DNA of 64,000 nt from Nocardia pseudovaccinii NBRC 100343 (GCF_001613225.1 NZ_BDBY01000096.1:1-64000), one strand, 5' to 3'; shown: positions 36,860 through 46,936, numbered from the stretch's first letter. The notes: generated by a model from the letters alone, not told the origin. Translations and numbers: made by a program.

Positions 36860-38311
36860 ATGACTCAGACCTTGCAGCCGGGCAACGCTGCGGCCACGTC
36901 GGCCGTTGCGGGATCGGCAATTCAACCCGTCGCGTTCGGTGCGCGGCGTACCATCGCGGTGCTCGCGGTGTTGCTCACCGGGCAGTTCATGGCGGTACTC
37001 GATGCCTCGATCGTGAATGTCGCCATTCCTTCTATTCGTACTTCGTTGCATACCAGTGGATCCGCGCTGCAGTTGATCGTCGCGGGGTATGTGATCGCCT
37101 ATGCCGTGCTGCTCGTGACCGGTGCACGATTGGGTGATCGGTTCACTCAGCGCCATACCTTCATCACCGGGCTCGCGGTGTTCACCGTTGCCTCGCTGGC
37201 CTGCGGGCTGGCATGGAATGAGTTCTCGCTCATCGTATTCCGGTTCCTGCAGGGCGCGGGGGCCGCGGCGATGATTCCGCAGATCATGACCATGATCCAG
37301 CGGAATTTCACCGGCAACGCCAGGGCCAAGGCGCTCAGCGCGTACTCGGCGATCATTTCCGGCGGTATGGTCGTCGGTCAGGTGGCGGGCGGTTTGATCG
37401 TCAATGCCGACCTTTTCGGGAGTAGCTGGCGCGGCGTATTCCTGGTGAATGTGCCGATCGGTGCGGCGCTTCTGCTGATTGCGCCGCGGGTATTGCCCAC
37501 TGCCACCGCGCGATTCGATCGGAAACTCGATCTCGCCGGTCTGACCATGCTCACCGTCTCGGTGCTGCTGCTCGTGTTGCCGCTGGTGCTGGGGCATGAG
37601 CAGGACTGGCCGGTGTGGACATGGATCATGTTGGGTGCCAGCGTGATCGGTGTCGGAATGTTCGTGGCCATCGAGCGGGCGGTCGCGGCACGCGACGGTG
37701 AACCGCTGTTCGCGCAGCGGGTGCTGAAGTCGCCGGGGCTTGCGCTCACCGCGGGCACGCTGTTCACGATCATGGCGACCTTCGGTGGCTGGATGTTCGT
37801 CATGGCGATCCACCTGCAGAGCACCCTCGGCTATACCGCACTACACGCGGGTCTGCTGTTCATCCCGATGGGCGTGACCTTCGCGCTGGCCAGTTTGAAC
37901 TGGGAGCGCATTCCACATCGCCTGCACGCCATCATGATTCCGTTCGGTCTGATGGTCGGCGCGGCCACCATGGTGGCGCTGGGCATGATGCTGCGCGACG
38001 GCGCCGACTTCGGTCCGCTGCCGCTGGTCGTCTTCGGGATCCAGGGCATCGGTTTCGGCCTGGCCTTCAGCCCGCTGATGACCCGCACCCTGGCCAGGAT
38101 TCCGATGGCCCTCGCGGCCGATGCCAGCGGCATTCTGGTGACCAGTGTGCAGCTCGGCATCGTGGTCGGGATCGCCTGCTTCGGGTCGGTATTCCTCGGC
38201 CTCGCGGGCAGTACGGTGCTCTCGGCCGCACATGCGTTGGGCGGCACCGCCATTGCGGAGGGTGTCACGGTATTGGTTGCCGCGGCGCTGTCTGCGCGCG
38301 CAGTGCGGTAA
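36860..38311 (+). CDS. MFS drug transporter, DHA2-like
   Basis: The 483-residue protein has about 14 hydrophobic segments and the family motifs of DHA2 drug/H+ antiporters: FMAVLDASIVNVAIPSIRTS (motif D1), VTGARLGDRFTQRHTFITG (motif A) and GVFLVNVPIGAALLLIAPR. It should export a drug-like compound. ATG 36860 has no clear ribosome site, so initiation may be leaderless or weak; the long upstream open frame is a shadow of the protease gene. A shared operator lies upstream and a strong hairpin follows the stop. Confidence 0.85.
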   Translation: MTQTLQPGNAAATSAVAGSAIQPVAFGARRTIAVLAVLLTGQFMAVLDASIVNVAIPSIRTSLHTSGSALQLIVAGYVIAYAVLLVTGARLGDRFTQRHTFITGLAVFTVASLACGLAWNEFSLIVFRFLQGAGAAAMIPQIMTMIQRNFTGNARAKALSAYSAIISGGMVVGQVAGGLIVNADLFGSSWRGVFLVNVPIGAALLLIAPRVLPTATARFDRKLDLAGLTMLTVSVLLLVLPLVLGHEQDWPVWTWIMLGASVIGVGMFVAIERAVAARDGEPLFAQRVLKSPGLALTAGTLFTIMATFGGWMFVMAIHLQSTLGYTALHAGLLFIPMGVTFALASLNWERIPHRLHAIMIPFGLMVGAATMVALGMMLRDGADFGPLPLVVFGIQGIGFGLAFSPLMTRTLARIPMALAADASGILVTSVQLGIVVGIACFGSVFLGLAGSTVLSAAHALGGTAIAEGVTVLVAAALSARAVR

Positions 38312-38319
38312 GGGCAACC

Positions 38320-38353
38320 GATCCCGGATTCGCTCGAAAGCGAATCCGGGATC
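38320..38353 (+). terminator. Strong hairpin terminator after the MFS gene
   Basis: GATCCCGGATTCGCT, loop CGAA, AGCGAATCCGGGATC is a perfect 15-bp stem with a 4-nt loop, 8 nt after the MFS stop. It lacks a U-tract but is the strongest hairpin seen in the window. Confidence 0.75.
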
Positions 38354-38444
38354 ACCGCCAGCTCGCGATCGTCGGTGGTCCGGGTTCGGATCATCGCGAC
38401 GCAAATCATGGCGGTGGCGGTCAAGTTTGACGATCGTCGTACCA

Positions 38445-39512
38445 ATGAGCGGAAATGTCTTCGCGGTGGGCATCGAATTGGATGGCGAGGGATATCACCC
38501 GGCCGCGTGGCGGCGGGCCACACATGCGCCCGATCAGTTGCTCACCGGCAATACACTGCGCAAACGGGTGAGCGCGGCCGAGAATGCCGGTTTCACCCTC
38601 GCCACCTTCGACGATTCGATCCTGCCACCTACGGGGCATCCGGCGGGGCGGATAGACGGGGTCACGCGGGCTTCGTACGTCGCGGCGACAACCAGCACCA
38701 TCGGGCTGGTCGCCACGGTCGCGACCACTTACGCGGAGCCGTTCCACACATCGTCACAACTTGCCACGCTCGACTACGCCTCGCGTGGGCGCGGCGGGTG
38801 GATCGCCACGACCGACCCCGCGGCCGCCACCGCCTGGGGACGACCGCCGCGCACAGTGGAAGCGGAACTCGCACGCGAACAACGGGATTCGATCGAGGTC
38901 GCGCGTCGGTTATGGGATTCGTGGGAAGACGACGCCGTGGTACGCGACTACGCGGCGAGCCGATTCCTGGACCGAGACAAGCTGCACTACATCGACTTCA
39001 GCGGTGAGACGTTCTCGGTGAAGGGTCCGACGATCGTGCCGCGGCCGCCGCAGGGGCAGGTGGTCGTCTTCGCACATGACACCGATGCTGCCGACGTCAT
39101 CCTGGTCACCGGAACCGACCTCGCTCAGACCCTCGCCGCCGCGGACCACGCGCGAGCCACCGGTGCACTGGTGTTCGCGGAACTCGATGTCACCCTGGAC
39201 ATTCCGCACGCAACGGCCGCCGAACGCCTCGCCGACCTGGGCAAGTACGCGGCCACGAACCGCATCGAGCGCCTGACGTTCTCGGGCTCCCCGACCGAAC
39301 TCGTGCGCCTCATCACCGAACTCGCTCACCATGTCGACGGCGTACGCCTGCATCCCGCCGTTATCGACGAAGACCTCCCCGCGCTGGCGCGCTACATCCT
39401 GCCCGCTCTATTCCGCGCCGGTATCGCGCACCGCCCGGTGCCGGGTTCGACCCTGCGCGCCAATCTCGGCCTGGCACGGCCGATCAACCGTTATGCGAAG
39501 GATCAGCACTGA
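38445..39512 (+). CDS. Luciferase-like monooxygenase-family protein
   Basis: The 355-residue product has the LLM alpha/beta-barrel pattern typical of alkanesulfonate/NtaA relatives: VFAVGIELDGEGYHPAAWRR, RVSAAENAGFTLATFDDSIL, STIGLVATVATTYAEPFHTS, QLATLDYASRGRGGW. The middle and C-terminal halves are divergent (VVVFAHDTDAADVILVTGTD), so cofactor binding may be altered. ATG 38445 lacks a visible ribosome site. The stop overlaps the next ATG (TGATG), so it is translationally coupled to the NtaA-like monooxygenase and may be its partner or a diverged paralogue. Confidence 0.8.
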   Translation: MSGNVFAVGIELDGEGYHPAAWRRATHAPDQLLTGNTLRKRVSAAENAGFTLATFDDSILPPTGHPAGRIDGVTRASYVAATTSTIGLVATVATTYAEPFHTSSQLATLDYASRGRGGWIATTDPAAATAWGRPPRTVEAELAREQRDSIEVARRLWDSWEDDAVVRDYAASRFLDRDKLHYIDFSGETFSVKGPTIVPRPPQGQVVVFAHDTDAADVILVTGTDLAQTLAAADHARATGALVFAELDVTLDIPHATAAERLADLGKYAATNRIERLTFSGSPTELVRLITELAHHVDGVRLHPAVIDEDLPALARYILPALFRAGIAHRPVPGSTLRANLGLARPINRYAKDQH

Positions 39513-40876
39513 TGTCCGAGGTTCCTTTCCCCGACGCTCGGGTTCATTTCGGCGTCTTCTTCCAGGGCGTCAATCACAGCACCATCTGGTCGGATTCGAG
39601 CAGCGGCTCGCAGATCGACTTCGAAACCTTTCGGCATATCGTCACCACGGCCGAGCGCGGACTCTTCGACGCATTCTTCCTCGGTGAGGGCCTGCGCTTG
39701 CGCGAGCAGAACGGAAAGCTGCTCGATACCGATATCGCCGGGCGTCCCGACGCCATTGCCCAGTTGGCGGCGCTGGCCGGGATCACCAGCCGGATCGGTC
39801 TGGTCGCCACCCAGAACACCACCTACAACGAACCCGCCGATCTCGCCCGCCGACTCGCGGGCCTGGATCTGCTGTCCGGCGGCCGTGCGGGCTGGAACGC
39901 GGTCACCACCGACAATGCCTGGACCGGTGCGAATTTCCGGCGCGGCGGCTTCCTCGACCACGGGCAGCGCTACGAGCGCGCGGGTGAATTCATTCGGACG
40001 GCACGCGAGATCTGGGATGCCTGGGCCGACAATGCGATCGCGACCTCGCGCCACGATACCGATTGGGCCGCACCGGATTCGGTGCGGCCGGTGGCCCGCG
40101 ACAACGAGCACTTCCAAGTCTCGATCACGCCGACCCTGCCGCGTAGCGCCCAGGGCCATCCGGTGATCTTCCAGGCCGGTGATTCACCGGCGGGCCGCGA
40201 CTTCGCAGCGGCCCATGCGGAGGTCATCTTCTCCAGGCACGGAACACATTTCGACGCCGCGCTCGCATTCGCGAACGATATTCGGGCACGCCTGGAACGG
40301 GCGGGCCGACCGGCCGATGACATCAAGATCCTGCCCGGCACCCAGATCGTATTGGCGGAGCGGGAATCCGAGGTCGAGGAGAAGGCGCGCTGGGTGCTGG
40401 AGGGCCAATTCACCGGACAGACCGCGCTTTCCCTGGTCGGGCAGGTATGGGGTCGTGATCTGTCGGATCTCGATCCGGACGGTCCGCTGCCCGCGGACGA
40501 CCCACAGCCCCGAGTGATTTCGGGCGAGCGCGGCGCACAGCGCGACGGTCAGGATCCGGTGGCGATCGCCCGACAATGGCGGGCGCTGGCCGAAGCCAAG
40601 AATCTGTCGCTGCGCCAGGTCGCCATCGAGACCTCGCGGCGGTCCGGATTCGCCGGGACACCGAGCCAGGTCGCCGACGAACTCACCCGCTGGGTCCGCC
40701 ACGGCGCGACCCACGGGTTCAATATCTCGCCGTATTTGGTGCCGACCGGACTCGACGAGATCGTCGACTGGCTGATTCCGGAATTGCAGGAGCGCGGGTC
40801 CTATCGCACCGCCTACACAGGCGCCACCCTGCGCGAACATCTCGGTCTGCGACCGCCGCTGACCAGGCGCGGATAA
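39512..40876 (+). CDS. NtaA/SnaA/DszA-type FMN monooxygenase
   Basis: The 454-residue product matches the NtaA/SnaA/DszA group of FMNH2-dependent monooxygenases. The diagnostic blocks are [80 protein letters not shown] and [14 protein letters not shown]. Known members oxidise nitrilotriacetate, dibenzothiophene sulfone or pristinamycin precursors. A flavin reductase is needed and none is adjacent. It forms an operon with the LLM gene upstream and is followed 101 nt later by the GMC oxidoreductase. Substrate unknown. Confidence 0.88.
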   Translation: MSEVPFPDARVHFGVFFQGVNHSTIWSDSSSGSQIDFETFRHIVTTAERGLFDAFFLGEGLRLREQNGKLLDTDIAGRPDAIAQLAALAGITSRIGLVATQNTTYNEPADLARRLAGLDLLSGGRAGWNAVTTDNAWTGANFRRGGFLDHGQRYERAGEFIRTAREIWDAWADNAIATSRHDTDWAAPDSVRPVARDNEHFQVSITPTLPRSAQGHPVIFQAGDSPAGRDFAAAHAEVIFSRHGTHFDAALAFANDIRARLERAGRPADDIKILPGTQIVLAERESEVEEKARWVLEGQFTGQTALSLVGQVWGRDLSDLDPDGPLPADDPQPRVISGERGAQRDGQDPVAIARQWRALAEAKNLSLRQVAIETSRRSGFAGTPSQVADELTRWVRHGATHGFNISPYLVPTGLDEIVDWLIPELQERGSYRTAYTGATLREHLGLRPPLTRRG

Positions 40877-40938
40877 TCCGGTCCGATCCGCGAAACATCC
40901 GGTTTGTCAGGAAACCGAACCCGAGGCCGCGTCTTGCT

Positions 40939-40955
40939 CGTATGTTTGCCATACG
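40939..40955. promoter_or_regulatory. Inverted repeat upstream of the GMC gene
   Basis: CGTATG, TTTGC, CATACG is a perfect 6-bp inverted repeat, 22 nt before the GTG start at 40978. It lies between the monooxygenase stop and the GMC gene and could be an operator separating expression of the two. Confidence 0.4.
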
Positions 40956-40977
40956 CAGTGCAGATCGGAGTGGGACA

Positions 40978-42576
40978 GTGCAAGCAGGGGTTACCGCGGA
41001 TTATGTGATCGTCGGCTCCGGATCGGCCGGCGCGGTCCTGGCCAACCGGCTCAGCGACGATCCGGATGTGTCGGTGGTGGTGCTGGAAGCCGGACCGCCG
41101 GATAAGAACAAGTTCGCTCACATTCCGGCGGCATTCGCGAAGCTGTTCCGCTCCGAGATGGATTGGGACTACCTCACCGAACCGCAGCCCGAGCTGAAGA
41201 ATCGGCAGATCTACTGGCCGCGCGGCAAAATGTTCGGCGGATCGTCGTCGATGAACGCGATGATGTGGGTGCGCGGATTCCGTGCCGACTACGACGAGTG
41301 GGCATTGCTGGCCGGGGACGAGTGGGGGTTCTCGGCGGCGGTCGAGCAGTTCCGCAAGATCGAGTCCGTCGAGAACGCCCAGTATCCGGATGAGGGCGCG
41401 ACCGGGCCGCTGCATATTTCGCGGCAGCGCAGTCCGCGCGCTTTGACCGCGGCGTATTTGGCCGCGGCCGAGGAATCCGGATTCCTTGTGGAGCCACCGA
41501 ACCGGCCGCAGCCGGAGGGATTCAGCGAGACCATGGTCACCCAGCGCGGCGGCAGGCGGTGGAGTACGGCCGACGGGTATCTGAAGCCCGCGATGCGCCG
41601 TGCGAATCTCACCGTCTATACCGAGGCGCTCGCGTCGCGGATCATCTTCGAGACCTCGCCGACCGGACAGCCACGCGCGACCGGTGTGGAGTACCGCAAG
41701 GACGGCGTCACACAGACTGTGTCCGCCAGGCGCGAGGTGTTGCTCTGCGGTGGTGCGATCAATAGTCCGCAGCTGCTCATGCTCTCGGGAATCGGCGATG
41801 AGGACGAGCTGGCGCGCCATCACATTCCGCTTGTGCACAATGCGCCCGAGGTGGGCGCCAATCTGCAGGACCACCTGGTCGCGGCGCTCGGCTACGGCGT
41901 CGAATCCGATTCGCTGTTCACGGCGGAGAAGCCTCGTCAGCTGCTCGACTACCTGATCCGGCACCGCGGCATGCTCACCTCCAATGTCGGTGAGGCCTAC
42001 GGTTTCATCCGCAGCAGGTCCGATCTCGAATTGCCCGATCTGGAGCTGATTTTCGCGCCAGCGCCGTTCTTCTACGAGGGTCTCGTGGATCCGACCGAGC
42101 ACGGGGTCGTGCTGGCGACGGTGCTGTTGCGGCCGCACAGCCGCGGCCGGATCTCGCTGGGTTCCGGTGATCCCACCGCCAAGCCGGTCATCGACCCACG
42201 CTATCTCTCCGATAGCGGTGGCGCGGACCGGGCCGCGATCATGTCTGGTTTACGCGTGTGCGCCGAACTGGCCGCGGCTCCGGCTCTGAAGGCGGCACTC
42301 GGGCCGCTGATCTACCCTCCGCAGGCTCCGGCCGAGCTCGAGGCCGCGATGGAATTGACACTGAACGGCTACTCGCACACCCTGTATCACCCGGTCGGCA
42401 CCTGCCGGATGGGTACCGATGCGGGCAGTGTCGTCACGCCGCGACTGGAAGTGCGTGGGGTGCAAGGACTCCGCGTCGCGGACGCGTCGGTGATGCCGTT
42501 GCTTATCCGCGGGCACACGCATGCGCCGAGTGTGTTCATCGGTGAGCAAGCGGCGAAGTTCATCCAGCATGGTTAG
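40978..42576 (+). CDS. GMC-family FAD oxidoreductase (choline-dehydrogenase-like)
   Basis: The 532-residue protein has the GMC dinucleotide motif [20 protein letters not shown], the GMC signature 1 region [19 protein letters not shown], signature 2 [16 protein letters not shown], and C-terminal catalytic histidines in [10 protein letters not shown] and [16 protein letters not shown] (HxxP-like). It oxidises an alcohol to an aldehyde or ketone with FAD. I chose GTG 40978 because GGAGTGGGACA fits it; the in-frame ATG 40942 lies within the inverted repeat. The substrate is unknown. Confidence 0.88.
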   Translation: MQAGVTADYVIVGSGSAGAVLANRLSDDPDVSVVVLEAGPPDKNKFAHIPAAFAKLFRSEMDWDYLTEPQPELKNRQIYWPRGKMFGGSSSMNAMMWVRGFRADYDEWALLAGDEWGFSAAVEQFRKIESVENAQYPDEGATGPLHISRQRSPRALTAAYLAAAEESGFLVEPPNRPQPEGFSETMVTQRGGRRWSTADGYLKPAMRRANLTVYTEALASRIIFETSPTGQPRATGVEYRKDGVTQTVSARREVLLCGGAINSPQLLMLSGIGDEDELARHHIPLVHNAPEVGANLQDHLVAALGYGVESDSLFTAEKPRQLLDYLIRHRGMLTSNVGEAYGFIRSRSDLELPDLELIFAPAPFFYEGLVDPTEHGVVLATVLLRPHSRGRISLGSGDPTAKPVIDPRYLSDSGGADRAAIMSGLRVCAELAAAPALKAALGPLIYPPQAPAELEAAMELTLNGYSHTLYHPVGTCRMGTDAGSVVTPRLEVRGVQGLRVADASVMPLLIRGHTHAPSVFIGEQAAKFIQHG

Positions 42577-43154
42577 CGTGCTGCCGTAGGCATAGGGTTT
42601 CGATACACCACCATTGGGCTTGTTGCCGGTCGGGCCCGCGGGACTCTCCGCGGCGGCGGAATATGCCGGGCGGCAAGGGAATCCGTGGTCCCCGGGTTCG
42701 TGCCACAGATCGGGCTCGAAATGGCATGCAATGCAATATCGCATTGCATGCTTGCGTGCATAACGTGCTGTGCCGCACCGAATGTCAAAGCGCCCGCCTG
42801 ACCGATTGGTGTTGTGCCGCAGTGGCTCGCCTCGTCGAGGCGAGTCTTCTGGTCTCCGTCGCAAGTGGTGCGGCAGCGCCGCGCAGGACAATTACACCCA
42901 GCAGGTCAGCGGCGTCCGGCGGCGCGCCGACATCCGGGAGCGCAGCGGCACCGAGCAGCACGACAACACTGGCCAGCACAACAACACCCAGCAGGGCGAT
43001 GACACCCGGCAGTAAAACAACCTCCAGCCGCACATCGACACCCGATAGCGCAGTGGCATCCAGCAGCGCAATGGGACCCGGCAGCGCCAATGGGACCCGG
43101 CAGCGCCGCGGCACCCGGCAGCACGGCAGGCTCGATCGCGGGCACGGGGCGAGG
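42577..43154. other. Intergenic stretch with degenerate repeats
   Basis: No supported gene. From about 42890 to 43130 the plus strand is a degenerate tandem array built on ACCCGGCAG/ACCCAGCAG with spacers of 9-12 nt, best conserved at 43074-43125. It opens several frames on both strands: Thr/Ser-rich on plus, Ala/Val/Leu-rich on minus. None has a start with a ribosome site, and the openness is a product of the repeat. It precedes the end of the DoxX gene and may have been part of a repetitive membrane or cell-wall protein. Confidence 0.5.
42724..42751. promoter_or_regulatory. 11-bp palindrome
   Basis: GCATGCAATGC, spacer AATATC, GCATTGCATGC form a perfect inverted repeat, with an AT-rich core unlike its surroundings. 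The core ATGCAAT..ATTGCAT is typical of MarR- or PadR-type operators. No gene starts next to it, so it may be left over from a lost gene or act on a short transcript. Confidence 0.5.
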
Positions 43155-43502
43155 TCAGGCGTAGGCGAATAGGGCCAGGGAGGCTGCGGACAGCAGTAGG
43201 TAGGGCATGGGATAGGCGATGTCGGCGTACAGCTTGGCTCGGACAATGGTGATTTCCGCGCCGAGGAAGTAGAGGACCAGGCAGAGGGCGGCGGTGAGCC
43301 CGAGTGGCGGGTATGCCAGGCCGATCAGGAGGCCGAGGCCGCCGAGGGCTTTCAGGATGGCCAACGGGTTGAGGGTCCATTGTGGGAGGCCGTAGCCGAG
43401 CATCGTCTCGCGCACTTGGTCCGCCTTGACGATATCGAAGCCGGTGGCGCCGAATGCGGCTACGGCGGCGAGGATGGTGACGACGACATATGCGACAGAC
43501 AT
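43155..43502 (-). CDS. DoxX-like membrane protein
   Basis: The 115-residue product has four hydrophobic helices (MSVAYVVVTILAAVAAFGAT, ILKALGGLGLLIGLAYPPLG, TAALCLVLYFLGAE, MPYLLLSAASLALFAYA) and the KALGGLGLL/YPPLG pattern of the DoxX/DUF4267-like family. GGAGGG lies about 10 nt before ATG 43502. It is divergent from an ECF41-like sigma gene. Proteins of this type are frequent neighbours and probable targets of ECF41-type sigma factors, so that sigma factor probably drives it. Confidence 0.85.
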   Translation of the reverse strand: MSVAYVVVTILAAVAAFGATGFDIVKADQVRETMLGYGLPQWTLNPLAILKALGGLGLLIGLAYPPLGLTAALCLVLYFLGAEITIVRAKLYADIAYPMPYLLLSAASLALFAYA

Positions 43503-43605
43503 GGGAACTACCCTCCGGTCAGCTGGGTTCTGCGGGTCTGCGATCGTGGGCGGGACACCTGATCGCCTTATCCACGTGACGGATGCCGAACCCGAAAGGT
43601 GACCG

Positions 43606-44490
43606 ATGCACGCACAGGAATTGTTGGCGCGACGATTCCAGACGCACCGCGATCACCTGCACGCGGTCGCCTACCGGATGCTCGGATCGGCCGTTGAAGC
43701 CGAGGACGCGGTGCAGGAGGCCTGGCTGCGGCTGGACCGCTCCGACACCAGCGAGGTCGAGAATCTTGCCGGGTGGTTGACCACGGTGGTCTCCCGGATC
43801 TGTCTCGATATGCTGCGCTCGCGGGCCGCCCGGCGCGAGGATCCGATCGATCGGATCGCCGAACTCGGCGACGCCGCCTACGACCGAGATCCGGAAAGCG
43901 AAGCGGTGCTGATCGATTCGGTCGGGCGCGCGCTACTGGTGGTGCTGGATACGCTCGGTCCCGATGAGCGGGTGGCGTTCGTGCTGCACGATATGTTCGC
44001 CGTTCCCTTCGATCAGATCGCGCCGATCGTCGGGCGCACCAGCGTCGCCACCAAGAAGCTCGCCAGCCGGGCCCGCGGGCGGGCGCACGGCGATGCGAGC
44101 GCTTCCACCGCCGAACTCGCGCAGCAGCGGCATGTCGTGGATGCCTTCCTCGCCGCCGCTCGCAGTGGTGATCTCGACGGCTTGCTCGCGGTCCTCGCGC
44201 CCGATGTGGTGCGTACGGCCGATCCGGCCGCACTGCCCTCGGGTATGGCACCGGTCGCGCGGGGTGCGCAGGCGGTGGCCCGCGAGACCGTCATCCTGCG
44301 CCGCCGCTCTCAGGTCGCCACGCTCGCGCTGGTCGACGGCGCGGTCGGCATCATTGTCGCGCCGCGCGGCAAACTGCTACTCGCGCTTGCGGTTACGGTC
44401 CAGGACGACCGGATCGCGGGCTACGAGGTGATCGCCGATCCGGCCCGCCTGCGGCACGTGGAGATCGCCATCCTTCCCGAATTGCCTTGA
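43606..44490 (+). CDS. ECF41/SigJ-type sigma factor with SnoaL-like domain
   Basis: The 294-residue product has sigma region 2 (HRDHLHAVAYRMLGSAVEAE, DAVQEAWLRL, WLTTVVSRICLDMLRSRAAR), region 4 (LGPDERVAFVLHDMFAVPFD, RTSVATKKLASRARGRAHG), and a C-terminal SnoaL-like domain (VVDAFLAAARSGDLDGLLAV onward). In the ECF41 group this domain replaces a separate anti-sigma factor and tunes activity. The start at ATG 43606 has GAAAGGTGA upstream. It is divergent from DoxX. I looked for the TGTCACA/CGTC promoter in the gap and found no convincing copy. Confidence 0.88.
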   Translation: MHAQELLARRFQTHRDHLHAVAYRMLGSAVEAEDAVQEAWLRLDRSDTSEVENLAGWLTTVVSRICLDMLRSRAARREDPIDRIAELGDAAYDRDPESEAVLIDSVGRALLVVLDTLGPDERVAFVLHDMFAVPFDQIAPIVGRTSVATKKLASRARGRAHGDASASTAELAQQRHVVDAFLAAARSGDLDGLLAVLAPDVVRTADPAALPSGMAPVARGAQAVARETVILRRRSQVATLALVDGAVGIIVAPRGKLLLALAVTVQDDRIAGYEVIADPARLRHVEIAILPELP

Positions 44491-44545
44491 GCCAGGGCAA
44501 ATTCAGGCGTCGCGCAGCACACCGCCACGCAGCTGACGAAGGCGA

Positions 44546-44618
44546 CTTCAGCCGCAGACGACACCCAGGGACGCCGACCAACCAACTTCGAATACTCGGC
44601 GCGCGCGCCGCCACGCGT
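44546..44618 (-). pseudogene. Decayed second copy of the ilvD 3' end
   Basis: About 73 bp align with the ilvD end at 44739-44809, about 193 bp away on the same strand. Both contain CTTCAG.CGCAGAC, GGACGCCGA and CCAACTTCGAATA in the same order. Translated on the minus strand the copy gives ARAEYSKLVG, where ilvD gives [10 protein letters not shown]; a one-base deletion then shifts the frame. It is the remnant of a second dihydroxy-acid dehydratase gene or a partial duplication. Confidence 0.75.
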
Positions 44619-44739
44619 CGCAAAGATTCCGAGACCTCGGTACGACAGATGGGCTTATCGTGCAGGCGAGCCGAATGGTCGCTTACCGAATGCGTCCGAA
44701 CCACCATGTGACTCATCCAGCCAACGGACGACTCCTGCT

Positions 44740-46446
44740 TCAGTCGCAGACCGCACCGAAGGACGCCGAGCCGACCAACTTCGAATATTTGGCGAGCACG
44801 CCGCGCGTGTAGCGCGACGGCAGCGGTTTCCAGCCTTCGCGGCGGCGGTCGAGTTCTTCGGGGGCGACGAGAAGGTCGAGAGTGCCTGCGGCGACGTCGA
44901 GGCGGATCTGGTCGCCGTCGTGGACGAACGCGATCGGCCCGGCATCGACCGCCTCCGGAGCGACATGGCCGACGCAGAGACCGGTGGTGCCGCCGGAGAA
45001 GCGGCCATCGGTGAGCAGCAGCACGTCCTTGCCGAGGCCCGCACCCTTGATGGCCGCGGTGATCGCGAGCATCTCGCGCATGCCGGGACCGCCCTTGGGG
45101 CCCTCATAGCGGATGACCACCACATCGCCCGCGGTGATCGTGCCGTCCTCGAGCGCGTCCATCGCCGCCCGCTCGCGATCGAAAACCCGTGCCGTACCGG
45201 TGAATACGTCGGAATCGAAGCCTGCCGACTTGACCACCGCGCCGCCGGGCGCGAGCGATCCGGCGAGGATGGTGATGCCACCGGTCGGGTGGATCGGAGA
45301 TGCCATGGCCCGCACCACTTTTCCATCGGGATCCGGCGGGACGATGGTGGCGAGGTTCTCCGCGACCGTGCGCCCAGTGACGGTCAGGCAGTCGCCGTGT
45401 AGCAGTCCGGCATCGAGCAGTGCCTTCATCATTACCGGCACGCCGCCGATCCGGTCGACATCGGTCATCACATGCCGCCCGAAGGGCTTTACATCGGCGA
45501 GGTGCGGCACCTTGCGGCCGATGCGCGCGAAGTCCGCGAGTGCCAGATCGACTTTCGCGTCGTGGGCGATCGCCAGCAGATGCAGTACGGCATTGGTGGA
45601 GCCGCCGAACGCCATGACCACCGCGATCGCGTTCTCGAAGGCCTCCTTGGTGAGGATGTCGGCCGTCGTGATTCCCCGCCGCAGCAATTCCACCACCGCC
45701 TCACCGCTGCGCCGCGCGTAGCCGTCGCGCCGCCGATCGGTCGCGGGCGGTGCCGCGCTGCCGGGCAGCGACATACCCAATGCCTCGGCCGCGCTCGCCA
45801 TGGTGTTGGCCGTGTACATGCCGCCGCAGGCGCCCTCACCCGGACAGATGGCGCGCTCGATGGCGTCCACGTCCTCGCGACTCATCAAACCGCGCGAGCA
45901 GGCGCCGACCGCCTCGAACGCATCGATGATCGTCACTTCGCGCTCGCTGCCATCGCTGAGTTTCGCGATTCCGGGCAGGATCGAGCCCGCGTACAGGAAC
46001 ACACTCGCCAGGTTCAGCCGCGCCGCCGCCATCAGCATGCCGGGCAAGGATTTATCGCATCCGGCCAGCAGCACCGAACCGTCGAGCCGCTCGGCCTGCA
46101 TGACGGTTTCCACGCTGTCGGCGATCACCTCCCGCGATACCAGGGAGAAATGCATGCCCTCATGTCCCATGGAGATGCCGTCGGAGACCGAAATGGTCCC
46201 GAATTCCATCGGATACCCGCCGCCCGCGAACACCCCCTCCTTGCACGCCTTGGCGAGCCGGTCCAGCGACAGATTGCACGGCGTGATCTCGTTCCACGAG
46301 GAGGCCACCCCGATCTGCGACTTCCCCCAGTCGCCGTCGTCCATGCCCACCGCCCGCAACATGCCGCGCGCGGCCGTCTTCTCCAGACCATCGGTGACAT
46401 CGCGACTACGCGGCTTGATATCGGGACCGTTCGGATCATTGACCAT
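44740..46446 (-). CDS. ilvD: Dihydroxy-acid dehydratase
   Basis: The 568-aa product is an IlvD enzyme of branched-chain amino-acid biosynthesis, converting 2,3-dihydroxy-3-methylbutanoate to the 2-oxo acid using an iron-sulfur cluster. The cluster cysteines are in [19 protein letters not shown] and [11 protein letters not shown]. Further family blocks are [19 protein letters not shown] and [18 protein letters not shown] chose ATG 46446 (MVNDPNGPD); an upstream in-frame ATG at 46476 has no support. It stands alone, 57 nt from the MarR gene end. Whether a second ilvD exists elsewhere is unknown. Confidence 0.95.
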   Translation of the reverse strand: MVNDPNGPDIKPRSRDVTDGLEKTAARGMLRAVGMDDGDWGKSQIGVASSWNEITPCNLSLDRLAKACKEGVFAGGGYPMEFGTISVSDGISMGHEGMHFSLVSREVIADSVETVMQAERLDGSVLLAGCDKSLPGMLMAAARLNLASVFLYAGSILPGIAKLSDGSEREVTIIDAFEAVGACSRGLMSREDVDAIERAICPGEGACGGMYTANTMASAAEALGMSLPGSAAPPATDRRRDGYARRSGEAVVELLRRGITTADILTKEAFENAIAVVMAFGGSTNAVLHLLAIAHDAKVDLALADFARIGRKVPHLADVKPFGRHVMTDVDRIGGVPVMMKALLDAGLLHGDCLTVTGRTVAENLATIVPPDPDGKVVRAMASPIHPTGGITILAGSLAPGGAVVKSAGFDSDVFTGTARVFDRERAAMDALEDGTITAGDVVVIRYEGPKGGPGMREMLAITAAIKGAGLGKDVLLLTDGRFSGGTTGLCVGHVAPEAVDAGPIAFVHDGDQIRLDVAAGTLDLLVAPEELDRRREGWKPLPSRYTRGVLAKYSKLVGSASFGAVCD

Positions 46447-46503
46447 GGCCACATCATTCCCCGCCCGCATCGCCACCGCTGCCGACCACGCCGAGCAGGG
46501 TGA

Positions 46504-46923
46504 TTATCCGTGCGTGCCGATTCGCTGGAGCAGGTCGAGCAGGGTCGCGCGTTCGCCCGCGGACAATGCGGCGAAGGATTCGGTCAATACCTCGTTCGCG
46601 ACCCGATGACCAGCGCGCAGGGCCTGCTCGCCCGCGACGGTCAACCGGTGTTCGATGGCGCGACCGCGACCGGGGGTGCGTTCGATGAGACCGCGTGTCA
46701 CAAGCCGGTTCGCGAGGGTGCCGAAGGCCTGCTCGCTCTGGAATGTCTCCTCGGCCAAGGCACGCGCGGTGGAACCGGGATTGCGGTCGATGGCGCGCAA
46801 GGCGTCCCACTGGGCGAGGGTGGTTCCTACGGTCGCGAGCCGATTGTCCAACGCACGGTGGTGGCGGTACTGCGCCTGTTTGACGGCGCGTCCCAGGGCT
46901 TGCAGATCACCAGGCATGGACAT
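46504..46923 (-). CDS. MarR-family regulator
   Basis: The product of about 139 residues has the MarR winged-helix core (RHHRALDNRLATVGTTLAQW, GSTARALAEETFQSEQAFGT, LVTRGLIERTPGRGRAIEHR). ATG 46923 is preferred because the frame upstream runs across the divergent promoter; the mRNA leader would be very short. It is divergent from an alpha/beta hydrolase, and a 34-bp imperfect palindrome fills the space between them, a classic MarR self-repression layout. Confidence 0.85.
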   Translation of the reverse strand: MSMPGDLQALGRAVKQAQYRHHRALDNRLATVGTTLAQWDALRAIDRNPGSTARALAEETFQSEQAFGTLANRLVTRGLIERTPGRGRAIEHRLTVAGEQALRAGHRVANEVLTESFAALSAGERATLLDLLQRIGTHG

Positions 46924-46936
46924 GACCCTAGCAGTA

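Noticed and set aside
42890-43130. CRISPR array
   Set aside because: Units are about 9 bp, spacers are irregular and themselves repetitive, and there are no cas genes.
42663-43172. 169-codon Thr/Ser-rich frame resembling a mucin-like protein
   Set aside because: Openness comes from the degenerate repeat, several frames are open equally on both strands, and there is no ribosome site or signal peptide.
43503-43605. ECF41-type promoter TGTCACA/CGTC before DoxX
   Set aside because: Only partial matches (CGTCACG, GTGTC) at wrong spacing.
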